Shown: piece by piece, positions 25,201-33,905 of the stretch | How positions within the stretch are numbered: position 1 is the first letter of the stretch | Layout of the letters: the number at the start of each line of letters is the position of its first letter | Source of the DNA: an uncultured Coriobacteriaceae bacterium | GTDB taxonomy: Bacteria; Actinomycetota; Coriobacteriia; Coriobacteriales; Eggerthellaceae | Length of the DNA stretch: 64,000 bases | Assembly (NCBI GenBank): GCA_902768975.1 | Contig: CACXMZ010000006.1 | Coordinates: 186,001 to 250,000 of the forward strand | Direction of reading: 5' to 3' | The notes under the pieces: generated by a model | Seen by the model: only the letters and a program-made list of their open reading frames with translations | Database searches by the model: none | What the model was told of the DNA's origin: nothing | Program-made: the position numbers and the translations under genes

Positions 25201-25745
25201 AGCTTTCCGACATGCAGGCCGCGCGCCGCTCCATCGCCAAGATCGTCCGCGCCATCGACGAACGCATGAAGGACGACTTTGTACAAACCTTTGAAACGGT
25301 CAAAGAAAACTACCAGGAAATTATTTCCATCCTGTTCCCGGGCGGTTCGGGCGAACTCACGTTGGTGGACCCCGACGACCCCGAAAACACGGGCGTGGAA
25401 GTAAGTGCCCAGCCATTGGGCAAGCGTTTCCTGAAGATGTCGCTTATGAGCGGTGGCGAACAGTCGCTCGTGGCTCTGGCCCTGTTGTTTGCCGTCTACA
25501 AGACGCGCGCCACGCCTTTCTACATCCTCGACGAGGTTGAGGCCGCACTTGACGACACCAACCTGCGCCGCCTGTGCGCCTACCTGGACTCCATGCGCCA
25601 CGACACGCAGTTCATTATGATTACGCACCAACGCCGTACCATGGAAATGGCCGACGTGCTGTATGGCATTTCCATGCAGTCCGACGGCGTGACCAAGGTC
25701 ATGAGCCAGCGCCTCGACCGCGCACTTGAAATGGCTGAAGGCTAA
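22206..25745 (+). CDS. smc: Chromosome partition protein SMC
   Basis: 1179 residues, full length. N-terminal ATPase half with GPNGSGKSNVSDSVLWVLGE; long coiled coils about 165-490 and 670-1000; flexible hinge about 500-660 (NILQGKVASLIDEI to IHASGEEVGGLSGKRS); C-terminal half with signature LMSGGEQSLVALALLFAVY and Walker B TPFYILDEVEAALDD. Dimers fold chromosomes with ScpAB. It is in the classical rnc-smc-ftsY-ffh order. Confidence 0.97.
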   Translation: MYLKSLVLKGFKSFADRSVMSFEPGITAIVGPNGSGKSNVSDSVLWVLGERNAKNLRGQAMEDVIFAGSSARKPVSVAEVDLVLDNSDGTLPVEYTEVAITRRMYRNGESEYLINGTQARRMDVLDILHDTGMGTGTHSIIAQGHLSSILQSKPEDRRTLIEEAAGVLKHKQRKQKSERKLDQMDVHLARVTDIVAEVERQVRPLERKAKRALQYKDLALELAELSLTLAVDDLRILQKTWDEIIEQEKELGGRIESLRNEISAAEELAEELQVKLQTQNEDAGAVAVQYRRAQAASDKLDSQILLLHEKKRSAQNYLAEMTASFEGAESGSTELESRRSEAASAAQAAKGEAEAAQAALNAEQSHYDELEAERKELQSSLDEVIHKRREAMNELEAVRAKQAATQEVLAENRANEQLLGTHAAQIEERMVGLHTALSVAQGSHGETHTALQQAKEAAEEARNAVTSAFTARDSARSRMDQLREERGIHSAEVRSLEELERTRRDANGLLSWVLDNENILQGKVASLIDEIKVPRELESVVDALLGRDVAALFVDDMDAAAALVQRLASVDETGSVTLLPRTGMVKTTPAITGAPLLIDSLEVSDSARSAAQALLGDVVLCDSPSEAVSFARSHPGACVATRDATIVWPNGKITRIHASGEEVGGLSGKRSLDEARAALAQTEKEFEEASTEYARCEEELREAQAKSLSCTQSQAELQGAADSATAELDRAQSAYDALLAEQQQLAEAQARARAALEAAEPDAAELARRQSELMEIIDSGKEAMDAKRAALEPLASQVEASATKLADLRVRAATARERSEYAQRVLLAREQDIAAAREAEARRQAGINRRRTVMQRIDPVIATLETLVGSAQKRAKQLEEQAADSQNSTVGIHARINEARATAREAHDSYDAANGKLADVRVEKGRLEMQVESAIQTITEECETPLETALELPELENRPEVEEQAFKLQRRIKNMGTINPDAAAEYEALKARYDYLLAQLSDMQAARRSIAKIVRAIDERMKDDFVQTFETVKENYQEIISILFPGGSGELTLVDPDDPENTGVEVSAQPLGKRFLKMSLMSGGEQSLVALALLFAVYKTRATPFYILDEVEAALDDTNLRRLCAYLDSMRHDTQFIMITHQRRTMEMADVLYGISMQSDGVTKVMSQRLDRALEMAEG

Positions 25746-25771
25746 ACGCTTACAAGGGAGGCGCGAACCCC

Positions 25772-26767
25772 ATGTTTGAAAGCATGAAGCGGGGCATGAG
25801 CAGCACCCGTGAAAAGTTCACCGAACAGATGAATATCCTGCTCGACCGCGGGCCGAGGCTTGACGACGACTTCTGGGAAGGCCTCGAAGAAGCGCTTATT
25901 CTTTCCGACGTGGGTGCGCAGGCCGCCTTCGACATTGTGGAGCGCATGCGCGACAAAGCCACGCGCAAGGCCCTGCCCGACGCCTATGCCGTGTTGGATG
26001 CGCTCACAGACGAAATTGCCGAAACCTTTGCCACAAGCGAAGTAAATGTGTTTGACGAAAACCCCGTGCTTGTGCTCTTTGTGGGTATTAACGGGGCAGG
26101 CAAGACGACCACGGTGGGCAAGATTGCTTCCGCTGCCAAGCGTGCGGGCCGTAATGTGCTCCTGGGTTGCGCCGACACCTTCCGTGCTGCCGCCATCGAA
26201 CAGCTTGAAGAATGGTCGCGCCGCGCAGGGGTGGAAATCGTCCAGCGCGAACGCGGTGCGGACCCTGCGAGCGTGTGTTACGACACTATTGAACGCGCGG
26301 AACAGACGGGCGCGAACTATATTCTTATCGACACGGCGGGCCGCCTGCATACCTCCGACGACCTCATGCGCGAACTTGAAAAAGTGGTCAATGTGGTACG
26401 CAAGCGCTCGAGCATTCCCGTGCGCACCGTCCTTGTTATAGACGCGACCACGGGCCAGAATGGGCTTAACCAAGCCAGGCAGTTTAACGAAGCACTCGAC
26501 CTGGACGCCCTCGTGGTAACCAAGCTCGACGGTACGGCCAAGGGTGGTATTGCCCTGGCAGTTTCGCACGAATTGCAACTACCCATTGCCATGATTGGCG
26601 TGGGCGAAGGCCTCGATGACCTGCAGGTATTTAACGCGCGCGATTTCGCCGCTTCTTTTATTAGCGAAGAATTGCGTGGCGGGGGAGCCGCAGCAAATGC
26701 GACAGAAGAAGCTTCGGCAGGCAGTATGGCAGAAGAGTTCTCAGAAGCACCCGAGGCAGGTGAATAG
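25772..26767 (+). CDS. ftsY: Signal recognition particle receptor FtsY
   Basis: 331 residues. Lacks the long acidic A domain; begins directly with the helical N domain (RLDDDFWEGLEEALILSDVGAQ) and then the SRP GTPase NG core: GINGAGKTTTVGKIA, LGCADTFRAAAIEQL, DTAGRLHTSDDLM, TKLDGTAKGG. A short acidic/Ala tail ends the protein. It docks ribosome-SRP complexes at the membrane. One base separates its stop from the ffh start. Confidence 0.95.
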   Translation: MFESMKRGMSSTREKFTEQMNILLDRGPRLDDDFWEGLEEALILSDVGAQAAFDIVERMRDKATRKALPDAYAVLDALTDEIAETFATSEVNVFDENPVLVLFVGINGAGKTTTVGKIASAAKRAGRNVLLGCADTFRAAAIEQLEEWSRRAGVEIVQRERGADPASVCYDTIERAEQTGANYILIDTAGRLHTSDDLMRELEKVVNVVRKRSSIPVRTVLVIDATTGQNGLNQARQFNEALDLDALVVTKLDGTAKGGIALAVSHELQLPIAMIGVGEGLDDLQVFNARDFAASFISEELRGGGAAANATEEASAGSMAEEFSEAPEAGE

Positions 26768-26768
26768 C

Positions 26769-28220
26769 ATGTTAGAAAGCTTATCGGAGCGCCTACAAAA
26801 TATTTTTGGTGGACTGCGCGGCAAGGGCAAGCTCACCGAAGAGGACATCAATAATGCCATGCGCGAAATCCGTATGGCCCTGCTTGAAGCCGACGTTAAC
26901 TTCAAGGTGGTTAAGGACTTTATCGCGCGCACCAAGGAACGCTGCCTGGAAGCCGAAGTGCTTGAATCGCTTACGCCCGCGCAAAACGTGGTCAAGGTTG
27001 TGCTCGATGAACTCACCGTTCTTCTGGGCGAAACCGATTCCAAGTTGGTATTTTCAAGCCGCATTCCCAACGTCATTATGCTCGTGGGTTTGCAAGGCTC
27101 GGGTAAGACGACGGCAGCTGCTAAGCTTGCCTACCTGCTGCGCGAACAGAACCATAACCCGTTGCTCGTGGCGTGCGACGTATACCGCCCGGCAGCAGCC
27201 GACCAGCTGCAAACCCTCGGCGACGAAATGGGCGTGCGCGTGTACCGCGGCGAAGGGCAGGACCCCGTAAAGATTGCCAAGGAAGGCGTGCAGGACGCCA
27301 TCGACAATTTGCGCGACGTGGTCATCATCGACACGGCGGGCCGCTTGCATGTGGACGACCAGATGATGGAAGAAGCCCAAAACATCAAGGATGCCGTTCA
27401 ACCCGAAACCGTGCTTATGGTGGTCGACGCCATGACTGGCCAAGACGTGGTAAACGTGGCGGCAGCCTTTGCCGAACGCGTGGACTTCGACGGCGTTATT
27501 ATGTCGAAGATGGACGGCGACGCCCGTGGCGGCGGTGCCCTTTCCATCCGCGAAGTGACGGGCAAGCCCATCAAGTTTATTTCCGCGGGCGAAAAGCCCG
27601 ACTCGCTCGAAGAATTCCACCCCGACCGCATGGCCAAGCGTATCTTGGGCATGGGCGACGTGGTCAGTTTGGTGGAGTCGGCCGCAAAGCTCCATGCTGA
27701 AGAAATCGAGGAAGAAGAAGCTGAGCGCATGATGCGCGCGAACCTTACGCTGAACGACTTCCTCATGATTAACAAGCAGATTCGCGGCATGGGCGGCATT
27801 TCAAAACTCATTAGTGCGCTACCCGGTGGCGACCGTGCGCTTTCGCAGGGGCAGGTGGACACGAGCGCCCTCGACCGCATGGAAGTAATCATTCATTCCA
27901 TGACCGAAGAAGAACGCAACAAACCCGACATTCTTAACGGTAGCCGCCGTGCACGCATAGCAGCTGGCGCGGGTGTAACTGTGGCCGACGTGAACCGCGT
28001 GATGAAGCAGTACGCTGAAACCAAGAAGCAAATGAAACAGTATATGCCTGCTCTGCTGGACGAACCTGCCAAGGGTAAGCGCGGCAAAAAGGGCAAGAAA
28101 AAGAAGAGGCGCGGCAGCGGCATGCCCAGTCTTGGTGGCATGGTCGGCCTGGGCGGTTTTGGCGGCATGTCCATGAAAGACCTTCGCGAACTTCAGAACA
28201 AGCTCGAAAACCTCCAATAG
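26769..28220 (+). CDS. ffh: Signal recognition particle protein Ffh
   Basis: 483 residues. N domain (MLESLSERLQNIFGGLRGKGKLTEEDI), G domain with GLQGSGKTTAAAKL, CDVYRPAAADQL, DTAGRLHVDD and SKMDGDARGGGALS, then M domain (about 330-430, Met-rich, RIAAGAGVTVADVNRVMKQY) that binds 4.5S RNA and signal sequences. The basic linker KGKRGKKGKKKKRR is unusually lysine-rich, followed by a Gly/Met tail. Start taken at 26769 because the longer frame would overlap ftsY. Confidence 0.97.
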   Translation: MLESLSERLQNIFGGLRGKGKLTEEDINNAMREIRMALLEADVNFKVVKDFIARTKERCLEAEVLESLTPAQNVVKVVLDELTVLLGETDSKLVFSSRIPNVIMLVGLQGSGKTTAAAKLAYLLREQNHNPLLVACDVYRPAAADQLQTLGDEMGVRVYRGEGQDPVKIAKEGVQDAIDNLRDVVIIDTAGRLHVDDQMMEEAQNIKDAVQPETVLMVVDAMTGQDVVNVAAAFAERVDFDGVIMSKMDGDARGGGALSIREVTGKPIKFISAGEKPDSLEEFHPDRMAKRILGMGDVVSLVESAAKLHAEEIEEEEAERMMRANLTLNDFLMINKQIRGMGGISKLISALPGGDRALSQGQVDTSALDRMEVIIHSMTEEERNKPDILNGSRRARIAAGAGVTVADVNRVMKQYAETKKQMKQYMPALLDEPAKGKRGKKGKKKKRRGSGMPSLGGMVGLGGFGGMSMKDLRELQNKLENLQ

Positions 28221-28375
28221 CTCCTATTTACCGCACGTGCTCGTCCCATTTGTGCATTTCACGGGTTTATGTGTGTTTACTTGCGAAATTGCCGCTTTGC
28301 ACGTAACATAGCGTATTGCTGTTTTGACTCGCGGGCAAAAGGCCTGCGTATCACATAAGAAGGAGATTAGAGGAA

Positions 28376-28621
28376 ATGGCAGTAAAAATTCGTCTCGCCC
28401 GCCACGGCGCTAAAAAGGCACCTTATTACCGCGTAGTTGTGGCCGACTCTCGCGCCCCGCGCGACGGTCGTCTCATTGAAGAAGTAGGCCGTTACAACCC
28501 TTGCGTCGAACCCACCATGATCAAGCTTGATCTGGAAAAAATTGATCAGTGGATCGCCAATGGCGCTCAGCCAACCGACACGGTTGCTCGTCTCATTGAA
28601 ACTGCTCGCAAGGACGCATAA
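28376..28621 (+). CDS. rpsP: 30S ribosomal protein S16
   Basis: 81 residues. [32 protein letters not shown] is diagnostic of bS16. Strong AAGGAG ribosome site. First gene of the rpsP-khpA-rimM-trmD unit, each joined with 0-3 bases. Confidence 0.98.
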   Translation: MAVKIRLARHGAKKAPYYRVVVADSRAPRDGRLIEEVGRYNPCVEPTMIKLDLEKIDQWIANGAQPTDTVARLIETARKDA

Positions 28622-28876
28622 ATGGCAGACCATAATGTAGACCTGTGCGGCCTGGTGCGCACGCTGGTCGAACCCATTGTCGAATTCAAGGACGAACTTG
28701 AAATTGTCGAGTCCGAGCAGGGCGACGGCAATGTGCTTATTGAAGTTCGCGTGAATGAAGAAGACACGGGCAAGGTCATTGGGCGTCAGGGCCGTGTTAT
28801 TAAGGCTATTCGTACTATTACGCGTGCGGCTGCTGCTCGCGCAGGCATGCACGTAGACGTGGAGTTGCTCGACTAA
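28622..28876 (+). CDS. khpA: KH-domain RNA-binding protein KhpA
   Basis: 84 residues, one KH domain with GRQG in IGRQGRVIKAIRTITRAAAARAG. KhpA (YlqC) with KhpB acts in RNA binding and cell-division/elongation control in Gram-positive bacteria. The ATG follows the rpsP stop directly, and its own stop abuts rimM. Confidence 0.93.
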   Translation: MADHNVDLCGLVRTLVEPIVEFKDELEIVESEQGDGNVLIEVRVNEEDTGKVIGRQGRVIKAIRTITRAAAARAGMHVDVELLD

Positions 28877-29440
28877 ATGAGCGTCTTTTCACGTGCAGCG
28901 TATATAGTCAGTGCACGTCACCGTAACGGGAGTGTTGTTTGCAAAGCCGCAGACGCACTCCCGTTTCTTTTGCGTGAGGGGCAGACCGTCCATTTTGTAC
29001 CGCCTACTTTGCGCGGTGTTCGCTCTACCCGCGTTCTTTCAATTAAGGACATACCGAGCGAAGGCTGGGAAGTTGCATTCGAAGGGGTGGAAAGCATCGA
29101 TGCCGCTGAAGCGCTGGCAGGTTCGTATTGCTTGGTGGCAGAAGACGAATTGCCCAACATTGGGGTGGCAGACGACGTAGCCGTCTTGCAAGGTTTTTCC
29201 GTGCATGACCTCGTGCACGGTGAATTGGGCAGTGTGGTGGCCGTTCATGTTAATCCCGCCCAGGCCACCCTCGAAATTGAAGGCCCCTATGGGCAGGTGC
29301 TCATTCCCTTCGTCGATGAATTTGTTTCCCACGTTGACGAAGATGCCCGCACCATGCAGACCAATATTCCTGAAAGCCTGCTGGTGTTGAATGCGCACAC
29401 GCAGGTGCACGATGCCAGCGTTGAAGGTGGTGAAGCCTAG
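28877..29440 (+). CDS. rimM: Ribosome maturation factor RimM
   Basis: 187 residues. N-terminal RimM barrel (about 10-95; VEFEGVESIDAAEALAG) and C-terminal PRC barrel (about 105-170; VHDLVHGELGSVVAVH, then EGPYGQVLIPFVDEFV). It assists maturation of the 30S head with S19. The N-terminus is divergent from the usual GKI.xxhGl.GE start. Position between khpA and trmD supports the call. Confidence 0.9.
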   Translation: MSVFSRAAYIVSARHRNGSVVCKAADALPFLLREGQTVHFVPPTLRGVRSTRVLSIKDIPSEGWEVAFEGVESIDAAEALAGSYCLVAEDELPNIGVADDVAVLQGFSVHDLVHGELGSVVAVHVNPAQATLEIEGPYGQVLIPFVDEFVSHVDEDARTMQTNIPESLLVLNAHTQVHDASVEGGEA

Positions 29441-29443
29441 GCC

Positions 29444-30238
29444 ATGAAAATCGAAACGCTTTCAACCTTCCCCGGAATGTTTGATTCCGTCATGGGTACG
29501 TCCATCATGCGTATTGCCCAGGAAAAGGGCATACTGGAGTTTATGGCCTACGACCTGCGGGATTGGACCCACGACAAGCATCGCACTACTGACGACTATC
29601 CCTTTGGGGGTGGGCAGGGCTTGGTGATGAAGCCAGAGCCCATCTTCGAAGCTTATGACGACATAGCGAAAGGGGCGGGCAGCACGGGTGCAGCACCTTG
29701 GCCTGCCACGGCTGACGGCAGCGCGCCTGCATCCGTGCTGCCGCGGCCTTACACCATTTTCCTAACGCCAACGGGCCAGCCTTTCAACGACGCTTTGGCG
29801 AATGAATTGGCGCAAAAGGATCGGCTGCTGTTTATTTGCGGCCACTATGAAGGCATCGACGAGCGCGTGTATTCCCTGGGAGATGCTTGCATTTCGCTAG
29901 GCGACTACGTACTTTCGAGCGGTGAACTGGCTTCCATGGTGGTTATCGACGCCGTGGTGCGCAAACTTCCCGGAGTTTTGGGCAATGATGCCAGTGCTCT
30001 GGATGAAAGTTTTTCTGGCAGCCTGCTCGAATACCCCCAATACACGCGGCCTGCCAGTTATCGTGGTATGGATGTACCGGAAGTGCTTCTTTCGGGCGAC
30101 CATGCTGCCGTCGACGCATGGCGCCGCCGCATGAGTATTGAACGTACGGCACGCCTGCGCCCCGACCTCCTTGCCAGTGCCGACCTTTCCCCAGAAGAGC
30201 GCTCATTTTTGGAAAAATTATCGCCTGATACGGACTAG
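29444..30238 (+). CDS. trmD: tRNA (guanine(37)-N(1))-methyltransferase TrmD
   Basis: 264 residues. SPOUT-class knot enzyme: IETLSTFPGMFDSVMGTSIM, YPFGGGQGLVMKPEPIF, LLFICGHYEGIDERV, GDYVLSSGELASMVVIDAVVRKLPGVLG. A Ala/Ser/Gly-rich insertion (about residues 73-100) is longer than usual. It makes m1G37, preventing frameshifting. Three bases after rimM. Confidence 0.96.
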   Translation: MKIETLSTFPGMFDSVMGTSIMRIAQEKGILEFMAYDLRDWTHDKHRTTDDYPFGGGQGLVMKPEPIFEAYDDIAKGAGSTGAAPWPATADGSAPASVLPRPYTIFLTPTGQPFNDALANELAQKDRLLFICGHYEGIDERVYSLGDACISLGDYVLSSGELASMVVIDAVVRKLPGVLGNDASALDESFSGSLLEYPQYTRPASYRGMDVPEVLLSGDHAAVDAWRRRMSIERTARLRPDLLASADLSPEERSFLEKLSPDTD

Positions 30239-30299
30239 CCAAAACGCCGCGTGAAGTGCGGTATCATGTAATTTCACATCACGATTTGAAAGAGCGCGC

Positions 30300-30869
30300 A
30301 TGGATTCTGGAAAACATGCCAGAGAAAAAGAACCTGGACTATTTAGCAGCTTTCTGAGCCTGCTTCTTATGGTGGCCATTGTTTTTGCGGCCGCCTGGCT
30401 TCTGCGCCTTTTTGTCATCGCTCCTTACCAGATTCCTTCGGGTTCCATGGAGCACACTATTGAAATTTCAGACAAGCTTTTTTCGGAAAAAGTAAGTTAC
30501 TATTTCCGCGGCCCCCAACCTGGTGAAATCGTTACCTTCCACGACCCTGAAGTCGAAGGCCGCACGCTCATTAAGCGTTGCATTGCCGTGGCTGGTCAAA
30601 CGGTGGAATTGCAGGACGGCGCCGTGGTCGTGGACGGCCAGCGCCTCAATGAACCTTATACCAATGGCTTGCCGTCTAACCCTTTGCAAACGGCACCAGG
30701 TGTAACTATCGAATACCCCTATACCATTCCCGAAGGCTATATCTGGGTAATGGGCGACAATCGCACTAATTCGGCTGACTCGCGTTACTTTGGGCCCATC
30801 CCCAAAGAAAGCGTTACGGGGCATGCCGTGTTTATCTATTGGCCGCTGAACCGCGTGGGCACCTTTTAG
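30300..30869 (+). CDS. lepB: Type I signal peptidase
   Basis: 189 residues. One N-terminal membrane helix (about 17-40); catalytic Ser49 in PSGSMEHTI; general-base Lys92 in LIKRCIAVAG; GDNRTNSADSRYFGPIP box near the C-terminus. It cleaves signal peptides on the outer face of the membrane. It sits at the end of the SRP-ribosome maturation block, 61 bases after trmD. Confidence 0.95.
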   Translation: MDSGKHAREKEPGLFSSFLSLLLMVAIVFAAAWLLRLFVIAPYQIPSGSMEHTIEISDKLFSEKVSYYFRGPQPGEIVTFHDPEVEGRTLIKRCIAVAGQTVELQDGAVVVDGQRLNEPYTNGLPSNPLQTAPGVTIEYPYTIPEGYIWVMGDNRTNSADSRYFGPIPKESVTGHAVFIYWPLNRVGTF

Positions 30870-30890
30870 CCCATGCACCAAGGAGCAAGA

Positions 30891-31802
30891 ATGACCGAAG
30901 AGCTCGCACCTTCATTTCAAGACATTATTATGAATTTGCAGCGCTACTGGGCCGACCAGGGCTGCGTGGTTTTGCAACCCTACGACAACGAAGTGGGCGC
31001 GGGTACCTTCCATACGGCTACCACGCTGCGTTCGCTCGGGCCTGGCGTGTGGCGCACCGCCTATGTGCAGCCTTCGCGCCGCCCAACTGACGGCCGCTAT
31101 GGCGAAAACCCCAACCGTTTGCAGCACTACTATCAGTTCCAGGTGCTTATTAAGCCTTCGCCTGAAAACTCCCAGGAACTGTACTTGGATTCCCTGCGTG
31201 CCATTGGCGTTGACGTAGACGCCCACGACGTACGCTTCGTTGAAGACGACTGGGAAAGCCCCACGCTCGGTGCCTGGGGTCTGGGCTGGGAAGTGTGGAT
31301 CGACGGCATGGAAGTTACTCAGTTCACCTATTTCCAGCAGGTGGGCGGCTTCGAATGTAATCCCGTTCCCGTGGAAATTACCTATGGCTTGGAACGCCTG
31401 GCCATGTATGTCCAGGGTGTCGACAACGTGTATGACCTGGTATGGAGCCGCGGCGACGACGGCCTGGTCTTCTATTATGGCGACGTATTCCTAGAAAACG
31501 AACGCGAGTTTTCGACCTATAACTTTGAAGTGGCCGACACCGAGCTTTTATTCGGCGAATTCGACCGCTATGAAGCTGAATGCAACCGCACCTTGGAAGC
31601 GGGCCTGCCGCTGCCAGCCTACGACTACGTGCTGAAGTGCAGCCATACCTTCAACTTGCTTGATGCGCGTGGCGTTATTTCGGCAACGGAGCGCATGGCC
31701 TACATTTTGCGTGTGCGCACCATGGCCAAGGCGGTCGCGGCAAGTTATTTGGAACATGTGGTTGGCCAAGTACCTGCTAGCACTGAAGGGGAGGGGGAAT
31801 AA
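30891..31802 (+). CDS. glyQ: Glycyl-tRNA synthetase alpha subunit
   Basis: 303 residues. The class II catalytic subunit of the bacterial alpha2beta2 enzyme: [34 protein letters not shown], then [28 protein letters not shown]. Start chosen at 30891 because AAGGAG lies 6 bases upstream; an ATG at 30873 is weaker. It is one base from glyS, so the subunits are co-translated. No T-box leader is visible upstream. Confidence 0.96.
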   Translation: MTEELAPSFQDIIMNLQRYWADQGCVVLQPYDNEVGAGTFHTATTLRSLGPGVWRTAYVQPSRRPTDGRYGENPNRLQHYYQFQVLIKPSPENSQELYLDSLRAIGVDVDAHDVRFVEDDWESPTLGAWGLGWEVWIDGMEVTQFTYFQQVGGFECNPVPVEITYGLERLAMYVQGVDNVYDLVWSRGDDGLVFYYGDVFLENEREFSTYNFEVADTELLFGEFDRYEAECNRTLEAGLPLPAYDYVLKCSHTFNLLDARGVISATERMAYILRVRTMAKAVAASYLEHVVGQVPASTEGEGE

Positions 31803-31803
31803 G

Positions 31804-33885
31804 ATGGCATTGCATACTCTCGCCTTTGAAATTGGTACGGAAGAACTGCCCGCCTTCGACCTGCATGCCGCAACGGAAAAGTTGGGTGGTCTGGTTGCAA
31901 ACGCTCTTGATGGCGCCCAGGTTCCCCATGGTGGGGTGGAAGTGTATACCACGCCACGCCGTTTGATCATGCTTGTTTCGGACGTGCCTGAAGCCACCGA
32001 AGCAACGGTGCAGGAATTCCGTGGTCCGGCGGCAAACATTGCCTTTGACGAATCGGGCGCGCCCACGCAGGCGGCCCTCGGTTTTGCGCGTGGCAAGGGC
32101 GTGGATGCTTCGGCGCTCGAACGCCGCGACGAAGACGGCACCGAATATGTTTACGCCGTAGTGGAAACCCCGTCGGTGCAGGTGGCAGAGCTGCTTCCTG
32201 GCTTGCTGCAGGGTGTTATCGAATCTATTTCGTGGCCCAAAGCCCAGCGTTGGGGGAGCAGGTCCGAAGTCTTTTCGCGCCCCGTTCGTTGGCTGTGTGC
32301 CCTGCTGGGCTCGACGGTAGTGCCCGTGGAATTTGCGGGGCTTACGGCAACGAATGAAACTTACGGCCACCGCTTCCTGGCACCGGGCCCGCATACGGTG
32401 GCGTCTGCCAACGACTTGATTGACACACTTCGCGGTTCCTACGTGGTGCCCAGTGAAGCCGAACGTGAACAGACTATTCGCGAACAGGTTGCTGCCCTGG
32501 AAGCGCAAACAGGCCTCGTGGCAGAACTTCCCGCCAAGACCTTGCAGGAAGTGGTTAACCTGTGCGAGTATCCCACCGTTATGATGGGCGCTTTCGACGA
32601 ACTGTTCTTGGCGGTGCCCAAAGAAATTACCGTGGACGCCATGCTTATGCATCAGCGTTACTTCCCGCTGTTCAATACCGACGGCAGCCTCACGAACAAG
32701 TTCCTTATTACGTCTAACGGCAACCCTGCGTGTGCCGAAGGTATCGTAGACGGCAACGAACGCGTCGTGGCGGCCCGCCTCTTCGACGCCAAGTTCTTCT
32801 ACGATGAAGACTTAAAGGTGCCGCTGGAAGACTTTGTTGAAAAGCTCGAAAGCGTGGTGTTCCAGGAACAGCTTGGCACAACGCGTGCAAAGACGGCGCG
32901 CATCGAAGCTTTGGTTGAACAGCTGGCGGCAAGCGCTGGTTTGAACGCAAGCGACGCTGCCGACGCCGTTCGTGCCGCGCACCTGTGCAAGGCCGACCTG
33001 GTGAGTGGCGCGGTGGTTGAATTCACGAGCGTACAAGGCACGATGGGTTCCTACTATGCCACTGCTGCTGGTGAAAATGCCCAGGTGGCGCAGGCAATTG
33101 CCCAACACTATTGGCCGAAGTTTGCGGGCGACGCTTTGCCTGAAACAGTTGTTGGCCAGCTGGTGGCAACGGCCGATAAGCTGGACACCATCTGCGGTCT
33201 CTTTGCTATTGGGCAAGGCCCCACGGGCTCTTCCGACCCCTTCGCTTTGCGTCGTAGTGCTATTGGTATTGTGGCCATGCTTGAAGCTGGTCTGCCCATT
33301 TCGCTGACGGCAGCCATCGACGCTGCCCTTGAACAATATGCAGCCCAGGGCGTGCAGTTTAACAAGGAAGAGGTCCGTGCAGAAGTTATCGATTTCTTCG
33401 TAACGCGCACCAAGGTTATTCTGCGCGATGAAGGCAATACGGCCGACGCGGTTGATGCCGTGCTTTCCGCGGGCGTGGTAGAACCTGCCGTTATTGCGGC
33501 TCGTACGCGCGCTTTGGAAGCAGCTCGTGCCAACGACGCGGAAACCATGGAAGACTTGGCAACCGCTTTTGCACGCGCCAACAATTTGCGTGACCCCGAA
33601 TTGGGCAGCAACGTTAACGAACAACTGCTTACCGAACGCGAACATGCTCTGTCTTCTGCGGTGGTGGAAGCCGAAAGCCGTGTGACAAAGGCCCTTTCCG
33701 AAGACGACTATCCGGCTGCGCTGGCTGCTTTGGCGGCATTGCGCAAGCCCATAGACGACTTCTTCGAAAACGTTATGGTCATGGACGAAGACGCTGCCAT
33801 TCGTGAAAACCGCCTGCGTTTGCTTAACCGCTTTGTGGGCGTATTTGCCGACGTGGCTGACTTTAGCCTGCTTGCAAAAAGCTAG
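31804..33885 (+). CDS. glyS: Glycyl-tRNA synthetase beta subunit
   Basis: 693 residues, usual length. LAFEIGTEELPAFDL at the start, MLMHQRYFPLFNTDGSLTNKFLITSNG, the HD-like region, and a C-terminal anticodon-binding domain ending DDFFENVMVMDEDAAIRENRLRLLNRFVGVFADVADFS. It binds tRNA-Gly for the alpha subunit. The start follows GGGGAGGGGGAATAAG. Confidence 0.96.
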   Translation: MALHTLAFEIGTEELPAFDLHAATEKLGGLVANALDGAQVPHGGVEVYTTPRRLIMLVSDVPEATEATVQEFRGPAANIAFDESGAPTQAALGFARGKGVDASALERRDEDGTEYVYAVVETPSVQVAELLPGLLQGVIESISWPKAQRWGSRSEVFSRPVRWLCALLGSTVVPVEFAGLTATNETYGHRFLAPGPHTVASANDLIDTLRGSYVVPSEAEREQTIREQVAALEAQTGLVAELPAKTLQEVVNLCEYPTVMMGAFDELFLAVPKEITVDAMLMHQRYFPLFNTDGSLTNKFLITSNGNPACAEGIVDGNERVVAARLFDAKFFYDEDLKVPLEDFVEKLESVVFQEQLGTTRAKTARIEALVEQLAASAGLNASDAADAVRAAHLCKADLVSGAVVEFTSVQGTMGSYYATAAGENAQVAQAIAQHYWPKFAGDALPETVVGQLVATADKLDTICGLFAIGQGPTGSSDPFALRRSAIGIVAMLEAGLPISLTAAIDAALEQYAAQGVQFNKEEVRAEVIDFFVTRTKVILRDEGNTADAVDAVLSAGVVEPAVIAARTRALEAARANDAETMEDLATAFARANNLRDPELGSNVNEQLLTEREHALSSAVVEAESRVTKALSEDDYPAALAALAALRKPIDDFFENVMVMDEDAAIRENRLRLLNRFVGVFADVADFSLLAKS

Positions 33886-33905
33886 CGGGCACATAAGGAG
33901 CGCGC

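Noticed and set aside
30870-30890. T-box leader before glyQS
   Set aside because: Only 21 bases separate lepB and glyQ, too short for a T-box; no specifier or antiterminator stems seen upstream.
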